DNA of 64,000 nt from an uncultured Pseudomonadota bacterium (GCA_946613885.1 CAMOGA010000002.1:44880-108879), one strand, 5' to 3'. Shown: positions 43,412-53,143, counted from the first letter of the stretch. The notes: generated by a model not told the origin, from the sequence alone. Numbers and translations: made by a program.

Positions 43412-45889
43412 TTAAAATTTATTATGATTTTGAATAAATGTCCGCATGTATTCTGCATCAAAATGCATCATGATTTGCGATAGTGAAAATTCACGTTTAT
43501 TGTTCGCATATATTGTTAAATCTATTGGTTCTACACCACTGGATGTTCCGCGTAAAACCAATTGTATTTGTGCGAACATTTCGTTGTCATCTATTTCCAA
43601 AGCGCCAGATGCATCAACATGTTTCATTGATAATGTTAATGGTCGTATTGTTTTTATATCGCCATTATTATATATTCCCATTATGTGCATTTTCTTTATG
43701 TTTGTTGTTCCATAATTTAATGCAGCTGATAAACGTTGTTCTGCGTTTAAACTTGTTATGTCATTGGCGGTTGCATAAAAATTATCAAGTCCCAGACCGT
43801 ATATTATTCCGCCGTCAAAAGATGCATCAAATGTTCCATGCATATTATCAATAATATCACGTGCTATCAATCCAGATGTGTCCAAATTAATTTCCGCTGT
43901 TATATCGGTGTCAGAGATATTTAACGGGGTGTTTTCAGGCAATAATTTTTCATTGAAAACAAATTTGTTTAATTGAATATTTAAAGCATACTTTGTTTTA
44001 TTTTTATTAATTGTTGCCAATAAATTTCCACGATTTGAATCTGATATTGAAAAATTTTGGGTATTATCGCGTTTCGAATAAATGAAATTATCATATGTTT
44101 GTTTATTGTAAATCAAAGCATCGGCAGATAATGCAATATTTGATTTTAATTCAAAAGGTATTGTTAATGGGTGTGCAACAAAGAAGGCTAATTCTTCATA
44201 ATTATCGAAAAATTCGGCATTAATAACAGAATCTATATCCAAAACATCTGTTTTTAGAGTAATTGATTTATTTGATGCAGAACCGGTAAATTTAAAACCG
44301 TCTATTTCAATTGTTAAATTTGAAATATTATTTTTACGATATTTTCCAGATATCATATACGGCATATCGCGTAAAAATTGTAAATCAACCCCATTAAACC
44401 ATTGCTTAAAATTATTACCATGAATTGTAAAGAAATCATTTTTTGTTGCGATTTGCCATGTTTCTGATTTAGGTATAAAAATCATAGAATCGTATTCCCA
44501 CACAAAATCACCGTCTTCTTTTAACATAGTTTCTGGTAAAAACGGTAAATCAATATTTGCCCATAACAAATTTTTATCATGCACAAATTCATACTTTATG
44601 TCATATGTATCGCGATTTATTTTTATTGTGCCGGCCATATCAGGAAAATCAAATTTTATAATTCCGATATTTCCAAAGCGTTTTGCAGAATTTATAATTG
44701 CTTTTATATCTGATATTTTTTCTGTGGAATAAACATTAGTGATAAATGTTTTTTTATCAACAGATATATTTCCATACAAAGATTGCCCATATGAAAATTT
44801 ATCGCAAGACCATTTTGTGGGGGAACCATTAAATATACATGTTGTGTTAACACCGTTTTCTGGCAAAGATACGTATAAATTATGTGCGCCATACGCATCA
44901 ATTGTTCCGCCAGTAATTCGCATCTCGTCTGCAATAATTGTATTGATTTTTATTTCTTGTTCTGTCCCGACAGTCATAATTTTTACATGATGAAATTTTT
45001 TATCAACAAATCGCAAATCGCCATAAAAATCTAAATTAAATGTCGCATTTTTTAATATGTCCGGATTATATAGAAAAAAAGATAAATCATAATTCGCATT
45101 TCTGGATTTTAATTTCACTGTTTTATATCCATTGTTATGAAATTCCACATCACCTGTGACACCGTTCGCAGATATATTATAAAAATTGACACCATATTTA
45201 CCATCCCATGTCATGTCTGCAACAACAGGAAATTGTCCAGTAATACGCGGTTTATCAAATTCAAACCATCGATTTATGTTTTGTGCGATTATTTCAATGT
45301 GTGCGGTTGCTGTCCCGTCATCAAACAATTCACCAGATAAATGTAAATCATTATTTTTATTTTTGATTACAAACGAATTATTGTGTGATTTTATTTCGTA
45401 TTTATGTTGGTCTGTTCGAACAATAGCATTAACGTCACTGTCAGACATTTCTGCGTATATGATATTGTATTCTTTGTTTAAAAATTGTATTGCTGAATTA
45501 TTCACAATAATTTTTGTATTTATTGTAAAAGGAACGATTTTTTCAATTAATAACGATGCACCATTTACGATAATATCGCCAGATATATTTGCGTTTTGAA
45601 TATCAAAAATATCGAAAAAGGGGATTGAAAATTCGGCAGATTCAACCATACCATTTGGAACAGATATATTATGTGCGATAATGCGCGCTGTTCCAACCAA
45701 AGAAAAATTTATATTCCCATTTATTTTTGCCGATACACCTGTTTTATTTGTAATAATATTTTCAATTTTTGGTTTGATATAATTTAAATTTATCATTGGT
45801 GGTACAATCATAACAGCCAATACAATCAAAGCCAAAATTGAACTAATCAGCCAAACAAATTTGTTCTTAAAAATATTTTTGATGGACAT
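43412..45889 (-). CDS. AsmA-family outer-membrane biogenesis protein
   Basis: An 825-residue protein of the AsmA/YhdP type: N-terminal membrane helix (about residues 5-27, LISSILALIVLAVMIVPP), then a long run of beta strands, ending in a block with SGLIARDIIDNMHGTFDASF and SLNAEQRLSAALNYG that is typical of AsmA C-termini. Such proteins span the periplasm and move phospholipids between the membranes. I chose ATG 45889, with AAGGAAAGAG upstream on the minus strand; a frame extension to 45913 has no site. It is divergent from uvrB. Confidence 0.8.
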   Translation of the reverse strand: MSIKNIFKNKFVWLISSILALIVLAVMIVPPMINLNYIKPKIENIITNKTGVSAKINGNINFSLVGTARIIAHNISVPNGMVESAEFSIPFFDIFDIQNANISGDIIVNGASLLIEKIVPFTINTKIIVNNSAIQFLNKEYNIIYAEMSDSDVNAIVRTDQHKYEIKSHNNSFVIKNKNNDLHLSGELFDDGTATAHIEIIAQNINRWFEFDKPRITGQFPVVADMTWDGKYGVNFYNISANGVTGDVEFHNNGYKTVKLKSRNANYDLSFFLYNPDILKNATFNLDFYGDLRFVDKKFHHVKIMTVGTEQEIKINTIIADEMRITGGTIDAYGAHNLYVSLPENGVNTTCIFNGSPTKWSCDKFSYGQSLYGNISVDKKTFITNVYSTEKISDIKAIINSAKRFGNIGIIKFDFPDMAGTIKINRDTYDIKYEFVHDKNLLWANIDLPFLPETMLKEDGDFVWEYDSMIFIPKSETWQIATKNDFFTIHGNNFKQWFNGVDLQFLRDMPYMISGKYRKNNISNLTIEIDGFKFTGSASNKSITLKTDVLDIDSVINAEFFDNYEELAFFVAHPLTIPFELKSNIALSADALIYNKQTYDNFIYSKRDNTQNFSISDSNRGNLLATINKNKTKYALNIQLNKFVFNEKLLPENTPLNISDTDITAEINLDTSGLIARDIIDNMHGTFDASFDGGIIYGLGLDNFYATANDITSLNAEQRLSAALNYGTTNIKKMHIMGIYNNGDIKTIRPLTLSMKHVDASGALEIDDNEMFAQIQLVLRGTSSGVEPIDLTIYANNKREFSLSQIMMHFDAEYMRTFIQNHNKF

Positions 45890-45901
45890 TATTCTCTTTC
45901 C

Positions 45902-45929
45902 TTGTAATTTCATTATAATGAATTATACT
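45902..45929 (+). promoter_or_regulatory. Leaderless promoter of uvrB
   Basis: TTGTAA (45902-45907), 16-bp spacer, TATACT (45924-45929). Seven nt separate the -10 from GTG 45937. No ribosome-binding site is seen, so translation is likely leaderless. Confidence 0.55.
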
Positions 45930-45936
45930 GTGCTAT

Positions 45937-47946
45937 GTGAATAAAAAAATGAAAAAAACGAAAAGTATTTTTTCTTTGGAATCTGATTATGCGCCGATGG
46001 GGGATCAACCAACGGCGATTGCTGAATTGGTAAACGGGGTAAAATCCGGTCAAAAATCTCAGGTTTTATTAGGTGTGACCGGGTCTGGAAAAACTTTTAC
46101 AATGGCAAATGTGATTGCCGAATTATCACGTCCAGCAATGATTATGGCACCGAACAAGATTCTGGCGGCGCAATTATATACAGAAATGAAATCTTTTTTT
46201 CCGCATAATCATGTTGAATATTTTGTGTCTTTTTATGATTATTATCAACCAGAAGCCTATGTTCCAACAACAGATACGTATATTGATAAAGATGCTGCAA
46301 TAAATGAACAATTGGATCGGATGCGTCATTCTGCAACACGTGCCATGTTGGAAGAAAGAGATGTTGTTGTGGTTTCGTCTGTTTCGTCAATTTACGGTAT
46401 CGGTTCGCCAGAACAATATTCTGAAATGAAAATGGTTTTAAAATCTGGGGACAAAATATCTGAAAAAGAGATTATGCGTGCATTGGTTGATATTCAATAC
46501 AAACGAAATGATGTTGGTTTTGCGCGTGGTGATTTTCGTGTACGTGGCGATACATTGGATATATTCCCATCTCATTCCCAAGACAGGGCATGGAAATTAT
46601 CTTTTTTTGGTGATGAAATTGATGAAATATGGGAATTTGATACGTTAACTGGTGGAAAATTATGTAAACTGGATCGTATTGTCGTGTATCCAAATACCCA
46701 TTATGCAACACCGATGCCATCTGTGATGCAGGCAATTGGTAATATTCGTGCAGATTTAGAAGAACGGTTGAAATATTTTCATGATAACATGAAATATGTC
46801 GAAGAACAAAGATTACGTGAACGTGTAAATTTTGATATTGAAATGATGGAATCAACAGGGACATGTCGTGGAATTGAAAACTATTCACGATATTTAACTG
46901 GGCGTTTGCCTGGGCAACCCCCACCAACATTGTTTGAATATTTACCACGTGATGCGATTTTATTTCTGGATGAAAGCCATGTGACTGTTCCGCAAATTGG
47001 CGCAATGTCACGTGGGGACAGGGCGCGTAAAGAAACATTGGCTCAATATGGATTTCGTTTGCCATCATGTGTCGATAATCGTCCGTTAACATTTGAAGAA
47101 TGGGATGCTTTGCGCCCCCAGACAATATTTGTGTCTGCGACACCTGCACAATGGGAATTGGAACAATCTGGTGGTGTTGTTTCAGAACAGGTTATACGTC
47201 CAACTGGATTATTAGACCCAATTTGTGATGTTCGACCAATTGAACATCAGGTTGATGATTTATTAGATGAAGTAAAAAAGACATCAGGCCGTGTTATTGT
47301 CACAACATTAACAAAAAAAATGGCGGAACAATTAACTGATTATTTTGTTGAAAATGGTGTTCGTGCACGGTATTTACATTCTGATATTGAAACATTGGAA
47401 CGTATAGATTTACTGCGTGATTTGCGTTTGGGTAAATATGATGTTTTGGTTGGAATCAATTTATTACGCGAAGGTCTGGATGTGCCAGAATGTGAATTGG
47501 TTGCAATTATGGATGCAGATAAAGAAGGTTTTTTACGTTCCACGCGTTCGCTGATTCAAACGATTGGACGTGCGGCACGCAATGCCAAAGGACGCGTGAT
47601 TTTATACGCAGATACAATTACTGAATCTATGCGTGCAGCATTGGACGAAACCGCACGCAGACGTGAAAAACAAGAAAAATACAATCAAGAACATGGAATT
47701 GTTCCAAAAACAATTTCTAAATCGATATTTGAAGAGGTCAGAGAAACAGAAGAAAAAACTGACAAAACACGTAAATTTGTTTATAATAAAGATGGCGGCG
47801 TGATGGATGCAGAATCTTTGCGTAAAGAGATTAAGGCACTGACAAAAACTATGCAGAAACATGCTGAAAATTTAGAATTTGAACAGGCGGCACAGGTGCG
47901 TGATTTAATTCATGCGCTGGAAGACGATTTATTATTGGTGGAATAA
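45937..47946 (+). CDS. uvrB: Excinuclease ABC subunit B
   Basis: A 669-residue UvrB: Walker A GVTGSGKTFTMAN near residue 40, the beta-hairpin YYDYYQPEAYVP, DESH box (LDESHVTVP), helicase motifs V/VI VGINLLREGLDVPE and QTIGRAARNAKG, and the C-terminal UVR domain with FEQAAQVRDLIHAL. It scans DNA for lesions with UvrA and recruits UvrC. The start is the GTG at 45937, since the promoter predicts mRNA from about there; ATG 45949 is an alternative. Its stop is 1 nt from tsaE. Confidence 0.97.
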   Translation: MNKKMKKTKSIFSLESDYAPMGDQPTAIAELVNGVKSGQKSQVLLGVTGSGKTFTMANVIAELSRPAMIMAPNKILAAQLYTEMKSFFPHNHVEYFVSFYDYYQPEAYVPTTDTYIDKDAAINEQLDRMRHSATRAMLEERDVVVVSSVSSIYGIGSPEQYSEMKMVLKSGDKISEKEIMRALVDIQYKRNDVGFARGDFRVRGDTLDIFPSHSQDRAWKLSFFGDEIDEIWEFDTLTGGKLCKLDRIVVYPNTHYATPMPSVMQAIGNIRADLEERLKYFHDNMKYVEEQRLRERVNFDIEMMESTGTCRGIENYSRYLTGRLPGQPPPTLFEYLPRDAILFLDESHVTVPQIGAMSRGDRARKETLAQYGFRLPSCVDNRPLTFEEWDALRPQTIFVSATPAQWELEQSGGVVSEQVIRPTGLLDPICDVRPIEHQVDDLLDEVKKTSGRVIVTTLTKKMAEQLTDYFVENGVRARYLHSDIETLERIDLLRDLRLGKYDVLVGINLLREGLDVPECELVAIMDADKEGFLRSTRSLIQTIGRAARNAKGRVILYADTITESMRAALDETARRREKQEKYNQEHGIVPKTISKSIFEEVRETEEKTDKTRKFVYNKDGGVMDAESLRKEIKALTKTMQKHAENLEFEQAAQVRDLIHALEDDLLLVE

Positions 47947-47947
47947 A

Positions 47948-48346
47948 ATGAAAGAATATATTTTGAATAATCTGGATGAAACACATAAATGGGCGCATGA
48001 ATTTGCTAAAACATTGCATGCACCAATTACTGTTGCTTTGCATGGTGATTTGGGCATGGGAAAAAGCGAGATAGCACGAGAGATAATAAAAACATTACGT
48101 GGTGCAGATACTGTTGTGCCATCACCAACATTTACACTGGTGCAAAATTATGATGGTATTTCACATTTTGATTTATATCGAATCAACGATGAATCTGAAT
48201 TGGCAGAGATAGGATTGCAATACGCAATCGATAACGATATTACATTAATTGAATGGCCAGATATTGCGAAAAATATTTTACCAAAAAATACTGTTCATAT
48301 TTATATCACACAAAACGGCGATGGTAGAAAATTAGTGATTCAATAA
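47948..48346 (+). CDS. tsaE: tRNA threonylcarbamoyladenosine synthesis ATPase TsaE
   Basis: A 132-residue small P-loop ATPase: Walker A LHGDLGMGKSEIAREI near residues 32-47, the SPTFTLVQNY block, HFDLYRINDESELAEIG and the final EWPDIAKNILP. It drives t6A formation on ANN-decoding tRNAs together with TsaB, TsaC and TsaD. It begins 1 nt after uvrB and is likely co-transcribed. Frame extension into uvrB was rejected because it has no ribosome-binding site. Confidence 0.9.
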   Translation: MKEYILNNLDETHKWAHEFAKTLHAPITVALHGDLGMGKSEIAREIIKTLRGADTVVPSPTFTLVQNYDGISHFDLYRINDESELAEIGLQYAIDNDITLIEWPDIAKNILPKNTVHIYITQNGDGRKLVIQ

Positions 48347-48362
48347 AATTTATTTTATGCTT

Positions 48363-49847
48363 TTACTGATTTTGTTTTGATGTAATTTTGTTTACTAGAT
48401 TAGGTATATCTTGTTTGAACATATGTCTTATTTTGTTTTTTGCAATTTTCATTTTATCCCGTTTGTCAAAAATATCTTTATCACCAATAACAACATCATA
48501 TAATTTCTTGTTATTGGATAAAAAACCAGTCATCGCTTTTTGCAGGTTTGGTGCATAAAACTTTTCAAGTTTTTCGTTGTTGGATAAAAAGTTTGAAAAA
48601 ACGGTTTTTAAACTTGGCAGTTCTAGGTTTGTTAATTCTTTATTAAGATATAAAAAATCATCATTAACTTTTTCAAGATTTGGCGCGTTAAATTTTTTTA
48701 GTGTTCTATTACAGTATAAGAAATCGGATCCAATTGTTTTTACATTCGGCAAGTTTAATTCTGTTAATTCAGCGGTATCTAAAAACTGATTGCCAATAGA
48801 TTCTAAATTTGGTGCATTAAATTTTCTGAGTTTTTTGTTGCTGTGTAAGAATCCATTACCAATTTTTTTTATGTTTGGTAAATTTAATTCTGTCACTTCC
48901 CCATTTTCTACGCTTAATACATGAACACTGTCTGCATAAATCATTCGTTCGTGTTTGTTGTTTGGGTTTGTTTTTACAACAATTTTTTTATTTTTTAATT
49001 CTTCGTTTATGACATTTATTGTGTCTTCAGATATATTTTCAATTTGATTACGAATTTCGCCTGTTCTGGTATCTAATATAAAATAATCCAACATGATTTC
49101 ATAATCTTTGTTTAACTTGGTGATTGTGCTGCCAGAAAAATAATAATCAGGGCCAAAATACATATTGTTAACTTCGTAATTGAAATATACTAATTGGTCG
49201 TTTACCATACGGAAATTATCTGGCAGTGAATTTTCTGTTGTGTTAAATTCAACGTCAAAATATTTCTTTAACGAATAAGATAAACCACGAATAATATTAT
49301 CTGGATTATTATTAAACGTTGCATCAGGATTGTTTACTGTATGATTATAACGATTTTTGATTGAAATAAATCCACCTGTCTTGGCTATTTGAATTGATAT
49401 TACCGATGTTCCATATTCGTCTTCGCGTTCTGGATGATTGGACGGTTTAATTTTATCTGCCCCACGTTTTATTGCATGAATTATGTAATAATTTTCATGA
49501 CGATTTGGATCGTTAAATGTACATAATTTTTCATTTGTTCTGTAATATTTTGCTATGGAATTTTTTTGTTTTTCTGTTTTAACAACAAAAGCATCATACC
49601 CGGCATCATTTAATAATTCCAGTGGGTTTTTATTCGTTTGATATTCAGGTGTTTTTTGTGTTTTATAAATTTCCCTTATAACTGGCACCAATTGTTTTAT
49701 TTGTTCAGAATCATTACCAGCAAATTCTAGAACATGTGCAATGTTTGGGATGTCCAGTAATATTTCGCTGCGTAAAATTTTAGCGACCGCTTCGCCATTT
49801 TGTTTTTTTATTTTTTTATACATATCATCTGTGTTTATTTCTGGCAT
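48363..49847 (-). CDS. LRR protein with conserved N-terminal domain
   Basis: A 494-residue soluble protein. The N-terminal ~300 residues carry a conserved globular block: REDEYGTSVISIQIAKTGG, ISIKNRYNHTV, NNPDNIIRGLSYSLKKYF and NYEVNNMYFG. Residues 310-450 contain about six BspA/LRR_5-like repeats of 22-23 residues with core LxNLxxIGxxFLxxNxxLxxFxAPNLE. No signal peptide or membrane segment, so it is probably cytoplasmic or exported by a special route. Relatives occur in gut Firmicutes as far as I recall, so transfer is plausible. It follows the FtsA-Rpe fusion by 1 nt on the minus strand, but its function is unknown. Confidence 0.6.
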   Translation of the reverse strand: MPEINTDDMYKKIKKQNGEAVAKILRSEILLDIPNIAHVLEFAGNDSEQIKQLVPVIREIYKTQKTPEYQTNKNPLELLNDAGYDAFVVKTEKQKNSIAKYYRTNEKLCTFNDPNRHENYYIIHAIKRGADKIKPSNHPEREDEYGTSVISIQIAKTGGFISIKNRYNHTVNNPDATFNNNPDNIIRGLSYSLKKYFDVEFNTTENSLPDNFRMVNDQLVYFNYEVNNMYFGPDYYFSGSTITKLNKDYEIMLDYFILDTRTGEIRNQIENISEDTINVINEELKNKKIVVKTNPNNKHERMIYADSVHVLSVENGEVTELNLPNIKKIGNGFLHSNKKLRKFNAPNLESIGNQFLDTAELTELNLPNVKTIGSDFLYCNRTLKKFNAPNLEKVNDDFLYLNKELTNLELPSLKTVFSNFLSNNEKLEKFYAPNLQKAMTGFLSNNKKLYDVVIGDKDIFDKRDKMKIAKNKIRHMFKQDIPNLVNKITSKQNQ

Positions 49848-49848
49848 T

Positions 49849-51633
49849 TTATTTCCTTAATAAACTTTGTACTGCCAATGGAAAATCGGCGGATTTTGCC
49901 AGATAAGAACCACTAACTAACAAATCAGCCCCTGCATCCCAACATAATTTTGCGGTTTCAGGATTTATTCCGCCATCAACACTGATTAAATATTTCAAAC
50001 CGTGTTTTTTGCGTGTATGATTTAAAATTTTAATTTTTTGAATTACGCGTTCATCGAATTGTTGACCGGCAGCACCAGGTTTTACCGCCATAACCATAAT
50101 TTCGTCAACCTGGGTTAAAATCGGTTTTAATATTTCAATATTTGAATCTGGATTTAATGCAATTCCACAACGTTTTCCGGCGGATTTTACAATATTTATT
50201 GCATCACGAACACCGGATGTGTTTGTTGATATAATCACAGTATCTGCACCGGCATTTATTGCATCACGTGCCCAAACAGATGGGCTTTCTGTCATTAAAT
50301 GCACATGCAGGTGTGATTTTGTGTTGCGTCTTATTTCTGACAACTCTTTTATACCGCCTGCAATTTTATCAACATAAAACCCGTCCATTATATCAACATG
50401 TATCATTGAAATTCCAGCGGATGCAAACATTGTATATGTTGATATATCGTTCATGTTAAAACACAGTGTGCTGGGCATAACAGGAATAAATTTCTTTCTA
50501 ACAACACGTTTTTTACGATGAAAAATTCTGGTTATTTTTTCAATTAAATTTTCAATTCTTTCTTGTCTTTGTAAATATGTATTACGTTCAGGTAAATGTG
50601 ATGCCCATATATATTCAGACAGAGCATTTAATGTCGCATTATCGCCCAAATTTTCCACAGGTAATTTAAATACACTTTCAACAAATGCATTAATATTGTT
50701 AATTGATGCACCACCACCGGTCAGAATAATTTTTTCCGGTTTATATTGATTGATATATTTTGCAGATTCTTGCACAACCATATTTAACAATTCTGTTAAT
50801 TTTGGAATAAAAATATCATTTATGTCTGCACGTGAAAAAGATGCGAATCTTTCTGCGGAATCCGCCGGTGTAAATCTATCCATTTCATTTGGAATTGCGT
50901 TTGAAACCGATATTTTTAATGTATCTGCATCGTGTGTATCAATTCTTAGCCCCTCAGATATTGCATTTGTAATATCGGATTGACCGAATTTGATTTTATT
51001 CATATACAATGGGCCACGCATTGTCCAAATTGATACTGTTGTAAATTCATTACCTAAATCCAAGAATAATATTTTTTCTTTATCTTTTTTATATATTGCA
51101 CTTTGTAGAAAAGTCGCATCGAAAAAACCACCAGATTGTATATGGGCACGGCGTAAAATATCAGATATTTCACGTGTACGTGCTTCTTCGTATGAAATAA
51201 CACTGAATATAGATTTTAATTCTGTGTCAATATGACCAATTGGTGTATTTGAAATATTTTTTATATGTGGCGTTCCATAAAACACAGGTACAATATGCAT
51301 GGCATAAAAACCGTCTGGTGTTGGAATTTTTGCAACCTGGTGCTTTAAATCTAAATCAGATATTTTATGTTCATCGCGCCAAGAAATAGTATCTGAAAAA
51401 TTACAAAAATCCATTTCTCCGAAATTACCGGTAATAAATGCAGAACTAAAACGAGTGTTTAATTCTTGTTCTAATTCATCAATAACAGTTTTTAATGCAA
51501 ATAATGTATTTTCATTTTTTACAAAATACATCGCAGAACGAACAATTTTTGCATTTTTTATGCTGTGTGCCAACCCACGAACACCATACGTGCCGATATC
51601 TAAACATAAAAAAGACGCAGCAGATAATTTCAT
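49849..51633 (-). CDS. FtsA fused to ribulose-phosphate 3-epimerase
   Basis: An unbroken 594-residue product. Residues 1-345 are FtsA: phosphate-1 LCLDIGTYGVRG, the 1C/SHS2 insert (about 80-165), phosphate-2 LFLDLGNEFTTVS near 189-201, adenosine motif ILTGGGASI near 303-311. Residues 355-378 look like FtsA's amphipathic membrane-targeting helix (basic, ENLIEKITRIFHRKKR). Residues 384-594 are a complete Rpe: Ser388, His412 and Asp414 in HVDIMDG, His445 in HLMTES, the MAVKPG loop (515-520) and Asp553 in SVDGG, so active-site residues are kept. FtsA anchors the Z ring; Rpe interconverts ribulose-5-P and xylulose-5-P. It overlaps ftsQ by 4 bp. Confidence 0.9.
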   Translation of the reverse strand: MKLSAASFLCLDIGTYGVRGLAHSIKNAKIVRSAMYFVKNENTLFALKTVIDELEQELNTRFSSAFITGNFGEMDFCNFSDTISWRDEHKISDLDLKHQVAKIPTPDGFYAMHIVPVFYGTPHIKNISNTPIGHIDTELKSIFSVISYEEARTREISDILRRAHIQSGGFFDATFLQSAIYKKDKEKILFLDLGNEFTTVSIWTMRGPLYMNKIKFGQSDITNAISEGLRIDTHDADTLKISVSNAIPNEMDRFTPADSAERFASFSRADINDIFIPKLTELLNMVVQESAKYINQYKPEKIILTGGGASINNINAFVESVFKLPVENLGDNATLNALSEYIWASHLPERNTYLQRQERIENLIEKITRIFHRKKRVVRKKFIPVMPSTLCFNMNDISTYTMFASAGISMIHVDIMDGFYVDKIAGGIKELSEIRRNTKSHLHVHLMTESPSVWARDAINAGADTVIISTNTSGVRDAINIVKSAGKRCGIALNPDSNIEILKPILTQVDEIMVMAVKPGAAGQQFDERVIQKIKILNHTRKKHGLKYLISVDGGINPETAKLCWDAGADLLVSGSYLAKSADFPLAVQSLLRK

Positions 51634-52316
51634 TTTCTTTCTTTGACTAAAATTCTGGCATTATCACGCATATCTATAATATCCAGTTTTCGTGATAACA
51701 ACTTGTGTGTATGATTTAGCGTATTTATTTTATTTATCGCTATTTCTGGATTTTGTTCTGGTAAATATATAACAGTTCCATTTTTAGTGTGTAAATTCCA
51801 TCGCCGGGATTCAATATAATCAATATAGTCAATATCTTTGGATATAACCGATACGTGGTTTATAATATCTGTTAAATTTTCAGGTAATTCCCCACGAAAA
51901 ACAATTGAATTATTATTTCGTTCTGTGGACGGGGTGTTAATTTTTGTCCCATCGGCAGACAGCGGATAAAAATATTCTCCATCAGACCATGTTGCAACAA
52001 TGCGATATTTTTGAATTTTTATTGCAATATCGCCATTAGGTAAACGGCGCACAGCGGATTTTTTTACACCTGGGATATTGGCAACCCTGTTATTTAATTG
52101 ATGTAAATCAATCGAGCGTAAATTTGTTCCATCAGACACGCCCACAGACATTTTTATGATTTCTGCATCTTTGGCAGATGTTCCGCGGGTAATAATGTTT
52201 TGAACATTTGATATTGGACCACGCCCCATTTGCCCAGTTATAATGCGGACAGAAAAATACACCGCCAACACAATGGATAAAACAAAATACAGCCAAAATA
52301 ATATGGATTTTTTCAT
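51630..52316 (-). CDS. ftsQ: Cell division protein FtsQ
   Basis: A 228-residue bitopic inner-membrane protein: short cytoplasmic N-terminus, membrane helix (about residues 6-24), a POTRA domain (about 40-105, with SIDLHQLNNRVANIPGVKKSAVRRLPNGDIAIKIQK split by a few residues) and a beta-rich FtsQ domain. FtsQ bridges FtsBL and later division proteins at midcell. Its stop overlaps the start of the FtsA-Rpe gene by 4 bp, the usual ftsQ-ftsA coupling. ftsZ does not follow in this window. Confidence 0.8.
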   Translation of the reverse strand: MKKSILFWLYFVLSIVLAVYFSVRIITGQMGRGPISNVQNIITRGTSAKDAEIIKMSVGVSDGTNLRSIDLHQLNNRVANIPGVKKSAVRRLPNGDIAIKIQKYRIVATWSDGEYFYPLSADGTKINTPSTERNNNSIVFRGELPENLTDIINHVSVISKDIDYIDYIESRRWNLHTKNGTVIYLPEQNPEIAINKINTLNHTHKLLSRKLDIIDMRDNARILVKERK

Positions 52317-52365
52317 GCGATATATTATATCACATTTTTAATAAATATCCAATAACAGAATATTT

Positions 52366-52746
52366 TTATTTGCCACGCAACAAATAACCGCGTCTTAACA
52401 TACATTTACGGTAATAACCAACGGTTTTTGACGATTTGTTTGGCGGTACAGACAACAAAGCACGTTGTCCAACATCGCGATATTCATTTGATTGAAACGT
52501 CACCCACAAACCATCCCAATCAGGCATTTGTGCGCTTTGATTTGGTGATAATAATTTTGCAATTCTGGAACGTGGTACATAATTTTCATCTTTTATTCCC
52601 AGACATGATTTATGGTCACGAACAAATTGTTCTGTGGTCACCGCATCGTTTTCCCAGTTCAAAATAGTTGCATCATCAATCGAGCCACGATTGGCAGATG
52701 CGCATCCAATTAATCCTAATAATAAAAATAAATATTTTATTTTCAT
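52366..52746 (-). CDS. Small Cys-containing lipoprotein
   Basis: A 126-residue lipoprotein: MKIKYLFLLLGLIGCAS gives a signal with lipobox LIGC. The mature part has two further Cys (CLGI and KCML near the end), likely one disulphide, and no recognised domain. The predicted promoter on the minus strand is 7 nt before the ATG (TTGCCA 52777-52782, TATAAT 52754-52759), so the mRNA is probably leaderless. It lies downstream of a divergent promoter for the next plus-strand gene. Function unknown. Confidence 0.6.
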   Translation of the reverse strand: MKIKYLFLLLGLIGCASANRGSIDDATILNWENDAVTTEQFVRDHKSCLGIKDENYVPRSRIAKLLSPNQSAQMPDWDGLWVTFQSNEYRDVGQRALLSVPPNKSSKTVGYYRKCMLRRGYLLRGK

Positions 52747-52753
52747 AATTTAT

Positions 52754-52782
52754 ATTATAATTTAATTGCGTTCGTGTGGCAA
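52754..52782 (-). promoter_or_regulatory. Leaderless promoter of the small lipoprotein gene
   Basis: TTGCCA (52777-52782), 17-bp spacer, TATAAT (52754-52759), then 7 nt to ATG 52746. It interleaves with a plus-strand promoter (TTGCGT 52766-52771, TATAAT 52790-52795). Confidence 0.65.
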
Positions 52783-52819
52783 TAGTTTTTATAATGTAAA
52801 AAACACAGGGGAAAATAAT

Positions 52820-53143
52820 ATGGCAATAAATATTCAAAATTATGTAAAAATTGCCAATTTTTACAATGAAATGGCAACGATATTATCTGCGATTTGTGTG
52901 GCTAAGGGCGGAATTGCATTGGAAAATTATGTGGGGCGATTTTTTGCGGCAGATGTCTTGGAATATATTGTTGAATATGGAAACAGATTAAAAAAATCTG
53001 GTGAAAAAATTACACCAGAAATACAATCTGTGATGGATTTATTTGAAAAACAATTTGAAAAGGTAAAAACTTTGGTTACACCAAATCAAAAACCAATACA
53101 CGAAATGACACTGGAAGAATTTGAAAAAATTATGAATATATAG
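52820..53143 (+). CDS. Unknown small protein
   Basis: A 107-residue helical protein with a slightly hydrophobic middle and charged C-terminus; no recognised family. I use ATG 52820 with AGGGGAAAA just upstream; an extension to 52766 lies within the promoter region (TTGCGT at 52766 and TATAAT at 52790-52795). It stands alone between the divergent lipoprotein and the secretin-type gene. No function can be assigned. Confidence 0.5.
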   Translation: MAINIQNYVKIANFYNEMATILSAICVAKGGIALENYVGRFFAADVLEYIVEYGNRLKKSGEKITPEIQSVMDLFEKQFEKVKTLVTPNQKPIHEMTLEEFEKIMNI

